Assembly (NCBI RefSeq): GCF_001908375.1
Contig: NZ_CP017244.1
Span: 186,001 to 250,000, forward strand
DNA from: Rhizobium etli 8C-3
GTDB lineage: Bacteria; Pseudomonadota; Alphaproteobacteria; Rhizobiales; Rhizobiaceae
DNA: 64,000 nt
Direction of reading: 5' to 3'
The notes beneath the pieces were generated by a model that saw nothing but the letters and a program-made list of their open reading frames with translations, was not told the origin of the DNA and did no database searches. Shown one piece after another: positions 36,224 through 45,117 of this stretch. A program made the position numbers and the translations under genes. Numbering within the stretch: position 1 is the stretch's first letter; each line of letters opens with the position of its first letter.

Positions 36224-37426
36224 ATGTCCGTCAAAGCCGATCGCCTGAAGAAGGTTTCCATATCCGCATCCGCCGCCATGACCCAACGCGCCAGAGAATT
36301 GGCCGCTGAAGGGATTAAGGTCGTCAGCCTCTCCTCCGGCGAACCGGATTTCCCCACGCCGGCGCACGCGATCGAAGCCGCCCATGTGGCGGCTCTCGCA
36401 GGCGATACGAAATATCCGCCGATGGACGGCACGCCGGCGCTCAAGGCCGCCATCATCAGGAAGTTCAAGCGCGACAACAATCTCGACTACGATGCCAGCC
36501 AGATCGTCGTCTCCGGCGGCGGCAAGCAGGTGATCTTCAATGCCATGCTGGCAACCTGCAATCCCGGTGACGAGGTCGTCATTCCGACACCTTCCTGGGT
36601 CAGCTATGCCGACATCGTCAGGTTCGCCGGCGGTGTTCCGGTCGCCGTCCCCTGTCACGAGAAGACCGGCTTCAAGCTGCGTCCGGAGGAGCTGGAAGCG
36701 GCGATCACGCCGCGTACCAAATGGCTCTTCCTGAATTTCCCAAACAACCCAACCGGTGCTGCCTGCTCCCGGGCGGAGATGGCCGCCATTGCCGAAGTCA
36801 TGTTGCGCCATCCCAATGTCTGGATCATGACCGACGATATCTATGAGCACCTTGTTTATGACAACTTCCAGTTCTGCACGATGGCGGAAGTCGAGCCGAT
36901 GCTCTACGAGCGCGTCCTGACGATGAACGGCGTCTCGAAAGCTTACGCGATGACCGGCTGGAGGCTCGGCTTCTGCGCCGGACCAGAAGAGCTCATCTCG
37001 GCCGTCAGCAACGTCAACGGCCAGAATGGCGGCGGCATTGCGACGCTGACGCAGGCCGCGGCGACCGCAGCGCTCGACGGGCCTCAGGATCTCTTGAAGG
37101 AGCGCGCTGCAATCTACAAGAAGAGACGGGACTTCGTCCTCGACAAATTGTCCGAGGTTGAGGGCCTGCGCTGCCACAGACCCGAAGGCGCCTTTTACAT
37201 CTATCCCAATATATCGGGGCTGATCGGCAAGACGAGCAAGGGCGGACGAAAGATCGAAACCGATGTCGATTTTGTAATGGCGCTGGTGGAGGAGCATCAT
37301 GTCGCAACCGTGCAAGGCGCCGCTTACGGAATGAGCCCCTTCTTCCGCATTTCCTACGCCACGAGCATGGAAAAACTCGACGAAGGCTGCGCGCGCATAG
37401 CGCAATTCTGCCGGGACATGCGCTGA
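36224..37426 (+). CDS. class I/II aminotransferase (aspartate aminotransferase-like)
   Basis: A 400-residue PLP enzyme of fold type I. Signatures are SSGEPDFPTPAHAIEAAHVA, then NFPNNPTGAACS, Asp204/Tyr207 in TDDIYEHLVYD, the PLP lysine Lys239 in NGVSKAYAMTGWRLGF, and a late substrate Arg in PFFRISYATS. The ATG at 36224 matches the family N-terminus; an ATGA overlap with pxpA at 36158 is an alternative start adding 22 residues. It may move the amino group of the glutamate-like product of the oxoprolinase (inference). Confidence 0.87.
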   Translation: MSVKADRLKKVSISASAAMTQRARELAAEGIKVVSLSSGEPDFPTPAHAIEAAHVAALAGDTKYPPMDGTPALKAAIIRKFKRDNNLDYDASQIVVSGGGKQVIFNAMLATCNPGDEVVIPTPSWVSYADIVRFAGGVPVAVPCHEKTGFKLRPEELEAAITPRTKWLFLNFPNNPTGAACSRAEMAAIAEVMLRHPNVWIMTDDIYEHLVYDNFQFCTMAEVEPMLYERVLTMNGVSKAYAMTGWRLGFCAGPEELISAVSNVNGQNGGGIATLTQAAATAALDGPQDLLKERAAIYKKRRDFVLDKLSEVEGLRCHRPEGAFYIYPNISGLIGKTSKGGRKIETDVDFVMALVEEHHVATVQGAAYGMSPFFRISYATSMEKLDEGCARIAQFCRDMR

Positions 37427-37439
37427 TTGGCGATGCGTC

Positions 37440-38345
37440 TTACGTTTTCAGTTGCGCCGTCAGACAAAGAAGAATGTCGCGAACGGCAAGGGCAGGCTCC
37501 GACAAAGGATTCTGATCTGAAACGCAAAGCGAAAGGGTTTCCTCTATCCTGGGCGAGACGAGCCGGCAGATCAGCGGCTCGCTCGATTCCGAGACGATGC
37601 GATCGGCAATGGCCCGCGGCATGATCGTCGCGCCGAGACCGCTCGCGACAGCGCGGGCCAGGGTGCGGACGATTTCGACTTCCGCTACGACTTTCAGATT
37701 GGTGCGGGTGCGCGTGAAGGTGGTATCGACCGCGCGGCGGACGAAATTATAGGCTGGCGGCAACAGCATCGGCATCCCGTCGAGAGCACTGACCGGAACG
37801 GGTTTCGCAGCCGCCTCGATCGCGAAGTCGCGATGGGCGACCAGAAAGAACTCTTCACTGAGTATCGGTTCAAACCGCACGCCCTTGATCGGCCCGGTTC
37901 CATGGAGCAGCGCCATTTCCAGCCGGCCGTTCATGATCATCTGGCTGTACGTCTGGCCGACGCTTTCGGTCAGATGCAACAGGATGCCAGGGTGCAGTTT
38001 TCTGGTTTCCGCCAGGAGGTCGACCGAGAGCGTCGCAGCACTGCTGAAGGGCACGAGACCGACGGAGACGCGCCCCGCAAGCGAATTGCCGGCCGCCGAT
38101 GCATCGGCCTGCGCCTGCTCCATCTGCCGGAGGATGATCTGGGCGTGGCGATACACCGCATGCCCCGCATCGGTCATACTCACACCTTGCTGGCTGCGGA
38201 TTAGCAACTTGTGGCCGAAATGCTCCTCCAGCGCTGCAAGCTGCTGGCTGAGAGCCGGCTGGGCGATATGCAAAAGATCCGCCGCTCGCGTGATGCTGCC
38301 GCTGTCGACGATCACGATGAAGGATTTGAGGCGTCTGATGTCCAT
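37440..38345 (-). CDS. LysR-family regulator (Nac/CynR-like)
   Basis: A 301-residue regulator. The winged helix is MDIRRLKSFIVIVDSGSITR, then AADLLHIAQPALSQQLAALE. A periplasmic-binding-like effector domain follows (VGLVPFSSAATLSV to about 295). It ends 13 bases from the aminotransferase gene (convergent) and starts divergently from the SDR/ABC operon. It probably controls that operon and perhaps the pxp operon. The ATG at 38345 is the family start. Confidence 0.88.
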   Translation of the reverse strand: MDIRRLKSFIVIVDSGSITRAADLLHIAQPALSQQLAALEEHFGHKLLIRSQQGVSMTDAGHAVYRHAQIILRQMEQAQADASAAGNSLAGRVSVGLVPFSSAATLSVDLLAETRKLHPGILLHLTESVGQTYSQMIMNGRLEMALLHGTGPIKGVRFEPILSEEFFLVAHRDFAIEAAAKPVPVSALDGMPMLLPPAYNFVRRAVDTTFTRTRTNLKVVAEVEIVRTLARAVASGLGATIMPRAIADRIVSESSEPLICRLVSPRIEETLSLCVSDQNPLSEPALAVRDILLCLTAQLKT

Positions 38346-38489
38346 GAGGATCGGGGTACCATTCTGGTCTGCACGGGCCGCATGTTTGCAGAGGCGCATT
38401 GCTTTTGCAACGCGATGAGGTCTCAGGCCAGGCCGCGCGGGGACGCCGGCATCGCTGTTTTCTCTTGGTCAGCAAGCCGCAGCTGCTCC

Positions 38490-38504
38490 ATAACCGTTGC
38501 TTAT
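38490..38504. promoter_or_regulatory. candidate LysR box (T-N11-A)
   Basis: ATAA-N7-TTAT forms a 15-base interrupted palindrome (ATAACCGTTGCTTAT) that contains a T-N11-A core. It lies in the 234-base region between the divergent LysR and SDR genes, the usual place for an autoregulating LysR site. Confidence 0.4.
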
Positions 38505-38579
38505 TGCTCCAGAGATAATCGGTCTTAGGCAAGGGGTTAAAGCTTCGCTACTGTCTCAATCAACAACAGGGGAACGACA

Positions 38580-39359
38580 ATGCCATTCTCCGACTACAAG
38601 ACCGCGCTGGTAACTGGCGCATCGTCCGGAATCGGTGCAGCCGTTGTCGAGCGGCTGCGCCAGGAGAACATCGAGGTCCATGCCGTTGCCCGCAGTGGCC
38701 AAGCGCTGCAGATGCTGGCTGCGCGGACGGGCTGCATCCCTCATGTCATCGATGTGACCGACCGTCCCGCGATGGCCGAGCTCGCGGGTAGAGTAGAATT
38801 CGATATTCTCGTCAACAATGCCGGCGTCGACCGACCGAAGAAATTCCTCGAAGCCGACGAGAGCGATATCGATCTGCTCATCGACGTCAATCTTCGCGCG
38901 GTCCTGCACCTCTGCCGCCTGGTCGTGCCCGGCATGGTGGCGAGGGATCGCGGCCACGTCATCAATATCTCGTCGATCGCCGGTACCTATAATTTCGGCG
39001 GCAACTCGTCCTATCATGCCACCAAGGCCGGGGTGAGCATGCTCTCTAACCAGCTGCGCATCGACGCGTTCGGCAAGCGTGTCCGGGTCACGGAGATCTG
39101 CCCCGGCCGTGTGGCTACGGACATCTTCAATCACGTCCATGGCAACGATCCCAGCGTCCGCGAACGGTTCGTCGATGGCTTCGAACTGCCGCAGGCGACC
39201 GATATTGCCGACGCTATTGCCTTCGCAATCGCAGCTCCAGTCGCGGTCAACATCGGACATATGGAAATCACGCCGACGCTGCAGGTCATGGGCGGCCTGC
39301 AGACGGCAAAGCCGCAGCCCGAGGCGAAGTCGAATCAATCCGGGGAGCCGACCCCGTGA
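38580..39359 (+). CDS. short-chain dehydrogenase/reductase
   Basis: A 259-residue NAD(P)-dependent SDR. The cofactor loop is TGASSGIG (about 12-19), the NNAG strand is ILVNNAGVDRP, the catalytic Ser is in INISSIAGTYNFGG, and the YxxxK pair is in SSYHATKAG. GGGGAACGACA precedes the ATG. It is the first gene of an operon with an amino-acid ABC importer, so it probably oxidises or reduces the imported compound or its product. Confidence 0.88.
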   Translation: MPFSDYKTALVTGASSGIGAAVVERLRQENIEVHAVARSGQALQMLAARTGCIPHVIDVTDRPAMAELAGRVEFDILVNNAGVDRPKKFLEADESDIDLLIDVNLRAVLHLCRLVVPGMVARDRGHVINISSIAGTYNFGGNSSYHATKAGVSMLSNQLRIDAFGKRVRVTEICPGRVATDIFNHVHGNDPSVRERFVDGFELPQATDIADAIAFAIAAPVAVNIGHMEITPTLQVMGGLQTAKPQPEAKSNQSGEPTP

Positions 39360-40063
39360 TCGGCTTCGACCTTTCGGCAATCCTGGGGCATCCCGAATAT
39401 GCCGCCATGCTACTGCATGGCGTCGAGATGACCTTCATCATCTATGCCGGGTCGTGGTCGCTGGCAATGGCGCTCGCACTTGTGCTGCTGGGTGTGCGCC
39501 TGTCGCCCTTTCGCTTCGGCGATCCGTTGGTCGCCGCTTACGTTTCCTATCATCGAAACGTCCCCACTCTGGTGCAGCTCATGCTCTGGTATTTCGGCAT
39601 CTTCACGCTGATGCCAAGCGGCATGGCGACATGGCTTGCAGGCCATAATGCAGAGGCGATCTTTGCGGTGATCGGGCTCGGGCTCTGCCAGGCGGCCTAT
39701 TTCAGCGAAGATCTCCGTTCGGGCGTGCGGTCGGTCGGTGACGGCCAGATGCAGGCCGCCCGCGCCCTCGGCCATGGCTACGTCTCGGCGATGCGTTTCG
39801 TCATCATACCGCAGGGGGTGCGCAATGCTTTGCCGCCGCTCGTCAATCACAGCGTTTCCCTGTTCAAGAACAGCAGCCTCGCCGTCGTCATCGGCGCGTC
39901 GGAATTGACGCACGCCGTCAAGGAGATCGATAACCTCAGCTTCCGAACCTTCGAAATCTATTTGATCGGCACGGTTCTCTACCTGTCCTTCTCGCTCGTG
40001 ATCATGAGCATCGGCGCCTATGTGTCGATGCGCGCGGATCCTGCGTGGAGGGCGCGCGCATGA
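39356..40063 (+). CDS. polar amino-acid ABC transporter permease
   Basis: A 235-residue inner-membrane protein of the HisM/GlnP family with about five helices. The family EAA-like loop is [20 protein letters not shown], followed by [14 protein letters not shown] and the [20 protein letters not shown] segment. The GTG start overlaps the SDR stop as GTGA. It pairs with the next permease. Confidence 0.88.
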   Translation: MIGFDLSAILGHPEYAAMLLHGVEMTFIIYAGSWSLAMALALVLLGVRLSPFRFGDPLVAAYVSYHRNVPTLVQLMLWYFGIFTLMPSGMATWLAGHNAEAIFAVIGLGLCQAAYFSEDLRSGVRSVGDGQMQAARALGHGYVSAMRFVIIPQGVRNALPPLVNHSVSLFKNSSLAVVIGASELTHAVKEIDNLSFRTFEIYLIGTVLYLSFSLVIMSIGAYVSMRADPAWRARA

Positions 40064-40818
40064 TCGAGGACATGATCGCCATCATCCGCGACTACTGGCT
40101 GCTGCTTTTGATTGGCCAATATCCGAACGGGCCGCTAGGCGGGCTCGCCAACACGCTGATCCTTTCCGCACTCAGCATCGCTCTCGCCTTTCCGGCGAGC
40201 ATCCTGTTCGCACTGGCGCGGCTCTCCAAATCTCCGCTGCTTCGCTGGCCGGCCACTGCCCTTGTTTATTTCACCCGAGGCGTGCCGCTCCTGATGCTCA
40301 TCCTGTGGAGCTATTTCCTGGTGCCGCTGCTGACGGGCGCCGATGTGCCGAGTTTCGTCACGATGCTGACGACGCTGGTGGTCTATCAAAGCGCATTCCT
40401 CAGCGAAGTCGTCCGGGCCGGTATCGTCGCGCTGGGACCAGGCCAGATGGATGCAGCACGTGCGCTTGGTCACAGCTATATCGGCGCGATGCGCTGCATC
40501 ATCCTGCCGCAAGCACTCTACAACATGATCCCCAGCATCATCTCCACCTTCGTCTCGACGATCAAGGACACCACACTCGGCTATGTGATCAACGTGCCGG
40601 ACCTCACCTTTGCGGCAAGCCAGGTCAACAACCAGCTCCTGACGCAACCTTTCCAGGTCTTCCTCCTCCTGGCGATCGTCTACTTCGTCATCTGCTGGAC
40701 CCTAACCTACTTCGCAAATCGCCTCGAGCGGCGCATTACGCGGCGACGTGCGGGACTGCTCAGCGTCCCCGCCGCCCCCCTCGTCGCGCCATCGAAAATC
40801 GTATCGGAGCAGCTATGA
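40060..40818 (+). CDS. polar amino-acid ABC transporter permease
   Basis: A 252-residue HisM/GlnP-family permease. Its EAA loop is [20 protein letters not shown], followed by [13 protein letters not shown] and [20 protein letters not shown]. The ATG overlaps the previous stop as ATGA; a GTG at 40045 is also in frame. The C-terminal tail (after about 225) is basic. It forms a heterodimer with the preceding permease. Confidence 0.88.
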   Translation: MIEDMIAIIRDYWLLLLIGQYPNGPLGGLANTLILSALSIALAFPASILFALARLSKSPLLRWPATALVYFTRGVPLLMLILWSYFLVPLLTGADVPSFVTMLTTLVVYQSAFLSEVVRAGIVALGPGQMDAARALGHSYIGAMRCIILPQALYNMIPSIISTFVSTIKDTTLGYVINVPDLTFAASQVNNQLLTQPFQVFLLLAIVYFVICWTLTYFANRLERRITRRRAGLLSVPAAPLVAPSKIVSEQL

Positions 40819-41579
40819 TCATGTCAGTTTCAGCACAGGAATCGCAGACAATCCGGCTTTTGCAGGTCTGCAAGAGCTATGGCGACTATCCGGTCCTGAA
40901 GGACATCGATGCGCAGGTCGCACGCGGCGAGGTGGTCGTCATCTGCGGTCCATCAGGTTCAGGAAAATCAACGCTGATCCGCACGATCAATCGCCTGGAA
41001 GAGATCAACAGCGGATCGATCACGCTCGACGGGCAGAACATTCACGCCTCAATGCGGGCGAAGGAGCTCAACGTAATGCGCAGCCGGATCGGCTTCGTAT
41101 TCCAGAACTTCAATCTTTTTCCGCATCTTTCGGTCACTGAGAACGTGTCGATGTCGCCGATCAGGGTGAAGGGCGTTACGCCTGATGTCGCCCACGAAAA
41201 GGCCCTCAAGCTCCTCGACCGGGTCGGCCTTGCCGACAAGGCCAGCGCCTATCCCGGCCAGCTGTCGGGCGGCCAGCAGCAGCGGGTGGCGATCGCGCGC
41301 GCTCTTGCCATGGAACCGCCGGTGATGCTGTTCGACGAGCCGACGAGCGCGCTCGATCCTGAAATGGTTGGTGAGGTGCTCGCCGTCATGAAGAGCCTGG
41401 CCAAGGAGGGCATGACCATGCTCTGCGTCACTCATGAGATGGGTTTCGCACGCGAGGTCGCGGATCGGATCTGGTTCATCGACGCCGGTCAGATCATCGA
41501 AATGGCGACCCCTGAAGACTTCTTCAGCAATCCACGCCACCCTCGGGCTCAGCGTTTCCTCGCTGATCTCAGGCACTGA
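40815..41579 (+). CDS. polar amino-acid ABC transporter ATP-binding protein
   Basis: A 254-residue ATPase of the GlnQ/HisP type. Walker A is GPSGSGKST, the Q-loop is [11 protein letters not shown], the signature is [15 protein letters not shown], Walker B is [14 protein letters not shown], and the switch His is in CVTHEMGFA. The ATG at 40815 overlaps the permease stop as ATGA; the frame is open far upstream but that part is not coding. Confidence 0.93.
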   Translation: MIMSVSAQESQTIRLLQVCKSYGDYPVLKDIDAQVARGEVVVICGPSGSGKSTLIRTINRLEEINSGSITLDGQNIHASMRAKELNVMRSRIGFVFQNFNLFPHLSVTENVSMSPIRVKGVTPDVAHEKALKLLDRVGLADKASAYPGQLSGGQQQRVAIARALAMEPPVMLFDEPTSALDPEMVGEVLAVMKSLAKEGMTMLCVTHEMGFAREVADRIWFIDAGQIIEMATPEDFFSNPRHPRAQRFLADLRH

Positions 41580-41611
41580 TTACCAACGACCAAAAACAAA
41601 GGAGAACAGCA

Positions 41612-42454
41612 ATGAACTGGAAATGCCTGAGCCTCACCGTCGCATTTTCCGGCTTGGCCGCGGCCGCGGCCGTGCCCGCGCACGCCGATCAGCTCGACAC
41701 CATCATGTCTTCGAAGACCCTGCGCTGCGCGACCTTCGCCGACGTTCCTCCCTTCGCTTCGCCTGATCCGAAGACCCGTGAAATGACCGGTTTCGATGTC
41801 GACCTCTGCGGTGCCATCGCCAGGGAAATGGGCGTCAAAGCTGAAATCAAGCCAGTTTCGGTGGAGGCGCGCGTGCCCGAGGTCAAGCTTGGCCGCGTCG
41901 ACATCACGGTCGCCAACCTTGCCTATACGCTGAGCCGCGCCGAGCAGATCCAGTTCAGCGATCCCTACTATCTCGCCAAGGAAATGCTGATCGTCCCGGC
42001 GGACGACCTAGGCAAGAACAAGGCCGATTACGCAGGCCAGCGCATCGCTTCGACCAAGGGCTCGACTTCGGAAATGTCCATCAAGCTCAACAAGTCCGAT
42101 CCGCTGACATTCCAGGATACCGCCTCTGCCTATCTCGCGGTCCAGCAGGGCAAGGCGCGCGGCATGGTGGCCAACACGATGACGACGACCAAGTTCGTCA
42201 ATGAATCGAAGAGCAGGGGCAAGGAAATGCGGATGATCGAGGAGCCGATGCTGTATCAGCCGATCGGCATCGGCATGGCCAAGGATCAGCCGGCGCTCAC
42301 GGTCAAGATCAACGAAATCCTGCACAAGCTCGACGGGTCAGGCGAGATCAACAAGATCTGGGACAAGTGGCTCGGCCCGAACACCGAATACAAGATGACC
42401 CGCACCGATAAGGTCCTGCCGCTCTCCGAGTTGAAGTTCGACCCGATCCCATAG
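41612..42454 (+). CDS. polar amino-acid ABC transporter substrate-binding protein
   Basis: A 280-residue periplasmic protein of SBP family 3. A signal peptide (MNWKCLSLTVAFSGLAAAAA to AHA) is followed by LRCATFADVPPFASPD and the GFDVDLCGAIAREMGVKAEI motif. The ligand loop is VANLAYTLSRAEQIQFSDPY. AAAGGAGAACAGC precedes the ATG. Family 3 proteins bind amino acids or their derivatives; a 5-oxoproline-like ligand would fit the neighbouring genes but is inference. Confidence 0.9.
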   Translation: MNWKCLSLTVAFSGLAAAAAVPAHADQLDTIMSSKTLRCATFADVPPFASPDPKTREMTGFDVDLCGAIAREMGVKAEIKPVSVEARVPEVKLGRVDITVANLAYTLSRAEQIQFSDPYYLAKEMLIVPADDLGKNKADYAGQRIASTKGSTSEMSIKLNKSDPLTFQDTASAYLAVQQGKARGMVANTMTTTKFVNESKSRGKEMRMIEEPMLYQPIGIGMAKDQPALTVKINEILHKLDGSGEINKIWDKWLGPNTEYKMTRTDKVLPLSELKFDPIP

Positions 42455-42543
42455 GCCGATCGGCCTCGACGTCATCCAGCGACGATTTCCAAAGAATCAG
42501 ACGACGGGGCATGTGCGCCGTCGATCAAAGATGTGAGGCATCC

Positions 42544-43248
42544 ATGATCCATATAAAAGATATCACTGAACGGCCTGATAAAGCCGATATCGATGCGATT
42601 TCCAGATTTTCGCCGGCGACGATCCACGAGGCCCAGGGTCGCCGCGGCGCGCTTTCCTCCCGCCTCAAGCCCGTGGACTACCGCATGAAGCTGTGCGGTC
42701 CGGCCTTTACGGTGAAATGCGCACCGCGCGATAACATCATGCTGCAGCTCGCTATCAACTATGCGAAACCCGGCGATATTATCGTCGTATCGGCCGGCGA
42801 ATACGAGGAGGCCGGCTCCTTCGGCGATGTTCTTGCCAATGCCTGCCTTGCAAAGGGTATCGGCGGCCTCGTCACCGACACCGGCGTGCGCGACACGCTG
42901 CAGCTGCGGGAGCTCGGTTTTCCCGTATTCTCGCTCAGTGTCTGCATCAAGGGAACGGTGAAGGAAACCATTGCGGCTGTGAACGATCCGATCATCGTCG
43001 GCGGCGAAACCATCAATCCCGGCGACATCATGGTCGGCGATGCCGACGGACTGGTGGTCGTGCGCAGGCAGGAAGCACAGGAAGCAGCAAGACTCTCACA
43101 GGCCCGCGAAGATGCCGAAGCCGGCTATATCGCCGCCTACAAGGAGGGGAAATCGGTCATCGAGGTCAGCAAGCTGGAACCCGTGCTGAAGGCCAAGGGC
43201 CTCGTCGTCGATAGCTGGTTTATCGGCGTAGGGCATCGAATTACTTGA
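42544..43248 (+). CDS. RraA-family protein (aldolase/decarboxylase-like)
   Basis: A 234-residue protein of the RraA/HMG-aldolase family. The pattern is FSPATIHEAQGRRGALSSRL, then GPAFTVKCAPRDNIMLQLAI, the active-site GSFGDVLANACLAKGIGGLV, and TDTGVRDT, in which the family has its substrate Arg and metal Asp. Members cleave 4-hydroxy-2-oxo acids or decarboxylate oxaloacetate. TGAGGC precedes the ATG at 42544. As the last gene of the SDR/ABC operon it is a good candidate for the final carbon-carbon cleavage. Confidence 0.85.
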   Translation: MIHIKDITERPDKADIDAISRFSPATIHEAQGRRGALSSRLKPVDYRMKLCGPAFTVKCAPRDNIMLQLAINYAKPGDIIVVSAGEYEEAGSFGDVLANACLAKGIGGLVTDTGVRDTLQLRELGFPVFSLSVCIKGTVKETIAAVNDPIIVGGETINPGDIMVGDADGLVVVRRQEAQEAARLSQAREDAEAGYIAAYKEGKSVIEVSKLEPVLKAKGLVVDSWFIGVGHRIT

Positions 43249-43315
43249 GAAAGACACCTCGGCACTCCCCCAGGCAAGTCACGAAAATATCCGTCGTGCC
43301 GACAGGCTCGGTCTA

Positions 43316-43740
43316 TCAGACACCGAGTTGATCTGCTTGGGCGTCGCCAAGTTCATATCCGTTCAAGGCGCCACTCTCCCGCAGAGCGGAAATAATTCTG
43401 TGTAACGTGACCCCTCTCTCGACTCGGCTGCGTGCGAATTCCCAGCATCGGTCCGATGTCATGATTGTCCGCCGCACGTAGTGCTGCGACATAACGTGCA
43501 CGCAGTTGGCCGACGTTGGCCAGACTGCCACCGCCCCAGCTGAAAGGCTTGCCGCCAAGCCGCTCAATCAGAACATCAGCCGCCAGGCGCGCATGACGAC
43601 CATTTCCGTTCGGAAATGGGTGAATCGCGACCAGGCGATGGTGGAACCGGATCGCGATCTCATGGAGCTCGCATCCCGCGATCTTGCGTGCACGAGACTC
43701 GACTACAGCTTCAAGGGAGCTGTTTCTCTCATTTGATATT
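43316..43740 (-). pseudogene. Fic/DOC protein (mobile mystery protein B type), 5'-truncated
   Basis: The minus strand reads LHEIAIRFHHRLVAIHPFPN, then GNGRHARLAADVLIERLGGK, then GQLRARYVAALRAADNHDIG. The Fic motif HPFPNGNGRHARL is complete. After GPM the natural ending EFARS is in the next frame, which runs to a stop at 43316. The N-terminal half is missing and stops appear just upstream of 43700. Related proteins are AMP-transferases near mobile elements. Confidence 0.75.
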
Positions 43741-43906
43741 TGTCGTCATCGGTTGGGTCGGTTAGCCCGCGAATACAGAACCTTCCCTGAATTTCAGCCC
43801 CAGCGGTCCTTCTCCGTGTGTCCCAATCTTCTCTCGGTGTTCATGAAGGCTGGACACTATAATGGTCACGTGTTCTATAAAACGGACAGATTTGAAGGGA
43901 GTACGC

Positions 43907-45091
43907 ATGCATCTTTCCATGTGGGCTTACCCGTGGGATGTCCAGGACCAGGGGCTCGCAGCACTTGTCGCCGACCTTCGCGACCGTGCGGGCCTCACAG
44001 CGGTCAGCCTGGCGACCTCCTATCATGCTGGCCGGTTCCTTCAGCCACGGAGCCCGCTGCAAAAGGCCTATTTCCCCGAGGACGGGACGGTCTACTTCCG
44101 GCCTGATGAAAGCCTATGGCAGGGCAAGGTGATCCGGCCGCTGATGGCCAGGAATGTAGATGAGCGCGGTGATATGCTGGACGCACTCGTCAGGGGACGC
44201 GACACGACGGGTCTCAAGGTCTCCTGCTGGACGGTCTGCCTCCACAATACCCGTCTGGGCATGCTGCATCCCGATCACGTGACGCGGAATGCCTTTGGCA
44301 ATCCCAACTATTACAACCTTTGCCCCTCCAGCCCGGCGGCGCGCGCCTATGTTGTCACCCTCGTGCGCGACATCACGACGAACTACCAGCCCGATATGGT
44401 GGAACTCGAAAGTCCGAACTTCATGGGTTTCGCGCATGAATACCATCACGAGAAAGATGGTGTCGGCTTGAACGCCGAAGACGATTTCCTACTGTCACTT
44501 TGCTTCTGCGACCATTGCACGGCGCGCGCCACGAAGGCGGGCGTGCCGGTCGAAGGCGCGCGCAGATCGGTCGTGCGCTTCATCGCGGAACTGTGCGAAC
44601 GGGTTGTTCCGGAACGGCAGTTCCCTGACTTCCCGGCAGCCGGCATCGATGCCTTTCGCGACTATCCGGATCTGCACGGCTATCTTGCCTGGCGCAGCGA
44701 ACCGGTAACCAGTCTGATCGGCGAGATCATGGCGGCCGCCGATCCGGCGACCCGCATCGTGCTCATCGACCTGAAGGACGGCTGGCTCGGCGGCGTCGAT
44801 CTTGCAGCCATCGGCAAGCTCTGCGACGGGGTCATCCTCTGCTGCTACGACATGGTTCCGGGTGTCATCGGCGATGTCATTCGGACCGGACGGGCGGCAA
44901 TCGGACCGGGAAAGTTCCTCGGGGTGGGCCTGCGCGTCTTCTATCCCGAGGTCGGAGAGCCTGCGGTCCTGGCCGCACGCGCCAGAGCCTCCGTCGATGC
45001 CGGCGCTGACGGCGTGAACTTCTACAACTACGGCCTCATACCGGCAAAGCGTCTCGACTGGGTCAAGGCAGCGGTCGACGTCATCACTTAA
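43907..45091 (+). CDS. uncharacterised protein, possible TIM-barrel hydrolase
   Basis: A 394-residue protein beginning MHLSMWAYPWDVQDQGLAAL. It has barrel-like alternation of strands and helices and conserved-looking acidic/aromatic segments: PDMVELESPNFMGFAHEYHH, IVLIDLKDGWLGGVDL, and GADGVNFYNYGLIP. A CFCDHC motif (about residue 198) could bind metal. It resembles glycosidase-like barrels of unknown activity; no family was identified firmly. AAGGGAG precedes the ATG at 43907. It is convergent with the deacylase operon. Confidence 0.65.
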   Translation: MHLSMWAYPWDVQDQGLAALVADLRDRAGLTAVSLATSYHAGRFLQPRSPLQKAYFPEDGTVYFRPDESLWQGKVIRPLMARNVDERGDMLDALVRGRDTTGLKVSCWTVCLHNTRLGMLHPDHVTRNAFGNPNYYNLCPSSPAARAYVVTLVRDITTNYQPDMVELESPNFMGFAHEYHHEKDGVGLNAEDDFLLSLCFCDHCTARATKAGVPVEGARRSVVRFIAELCERVVPERQFPDFPAAGIDAFRDYPDLHGYLAWRSEPVTSLIGEIMAAADPATRIVLIDLKDGWLGGVDLAAIGKLCDGVILCCYDMVPGVIGDVIRTGRAAIGPGKFLGVGLRVFYPEVGEPAVLAARARASVDAGADGVNFYNYGLIPAKRLDWVKAAVDVIT

Positions 45092-45117
45092 GCGGATTAG
45101 CGCTCAGGACGCTCTCC

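Noticed and set aside
35900..37405. A 501-codon minus-strand frame
   Set aside because: It lies antisense to pxpA and the aminotransferase, whose motifs are unmistakable; its composition is that of a reverse shadow of GC-rich coding DNA.
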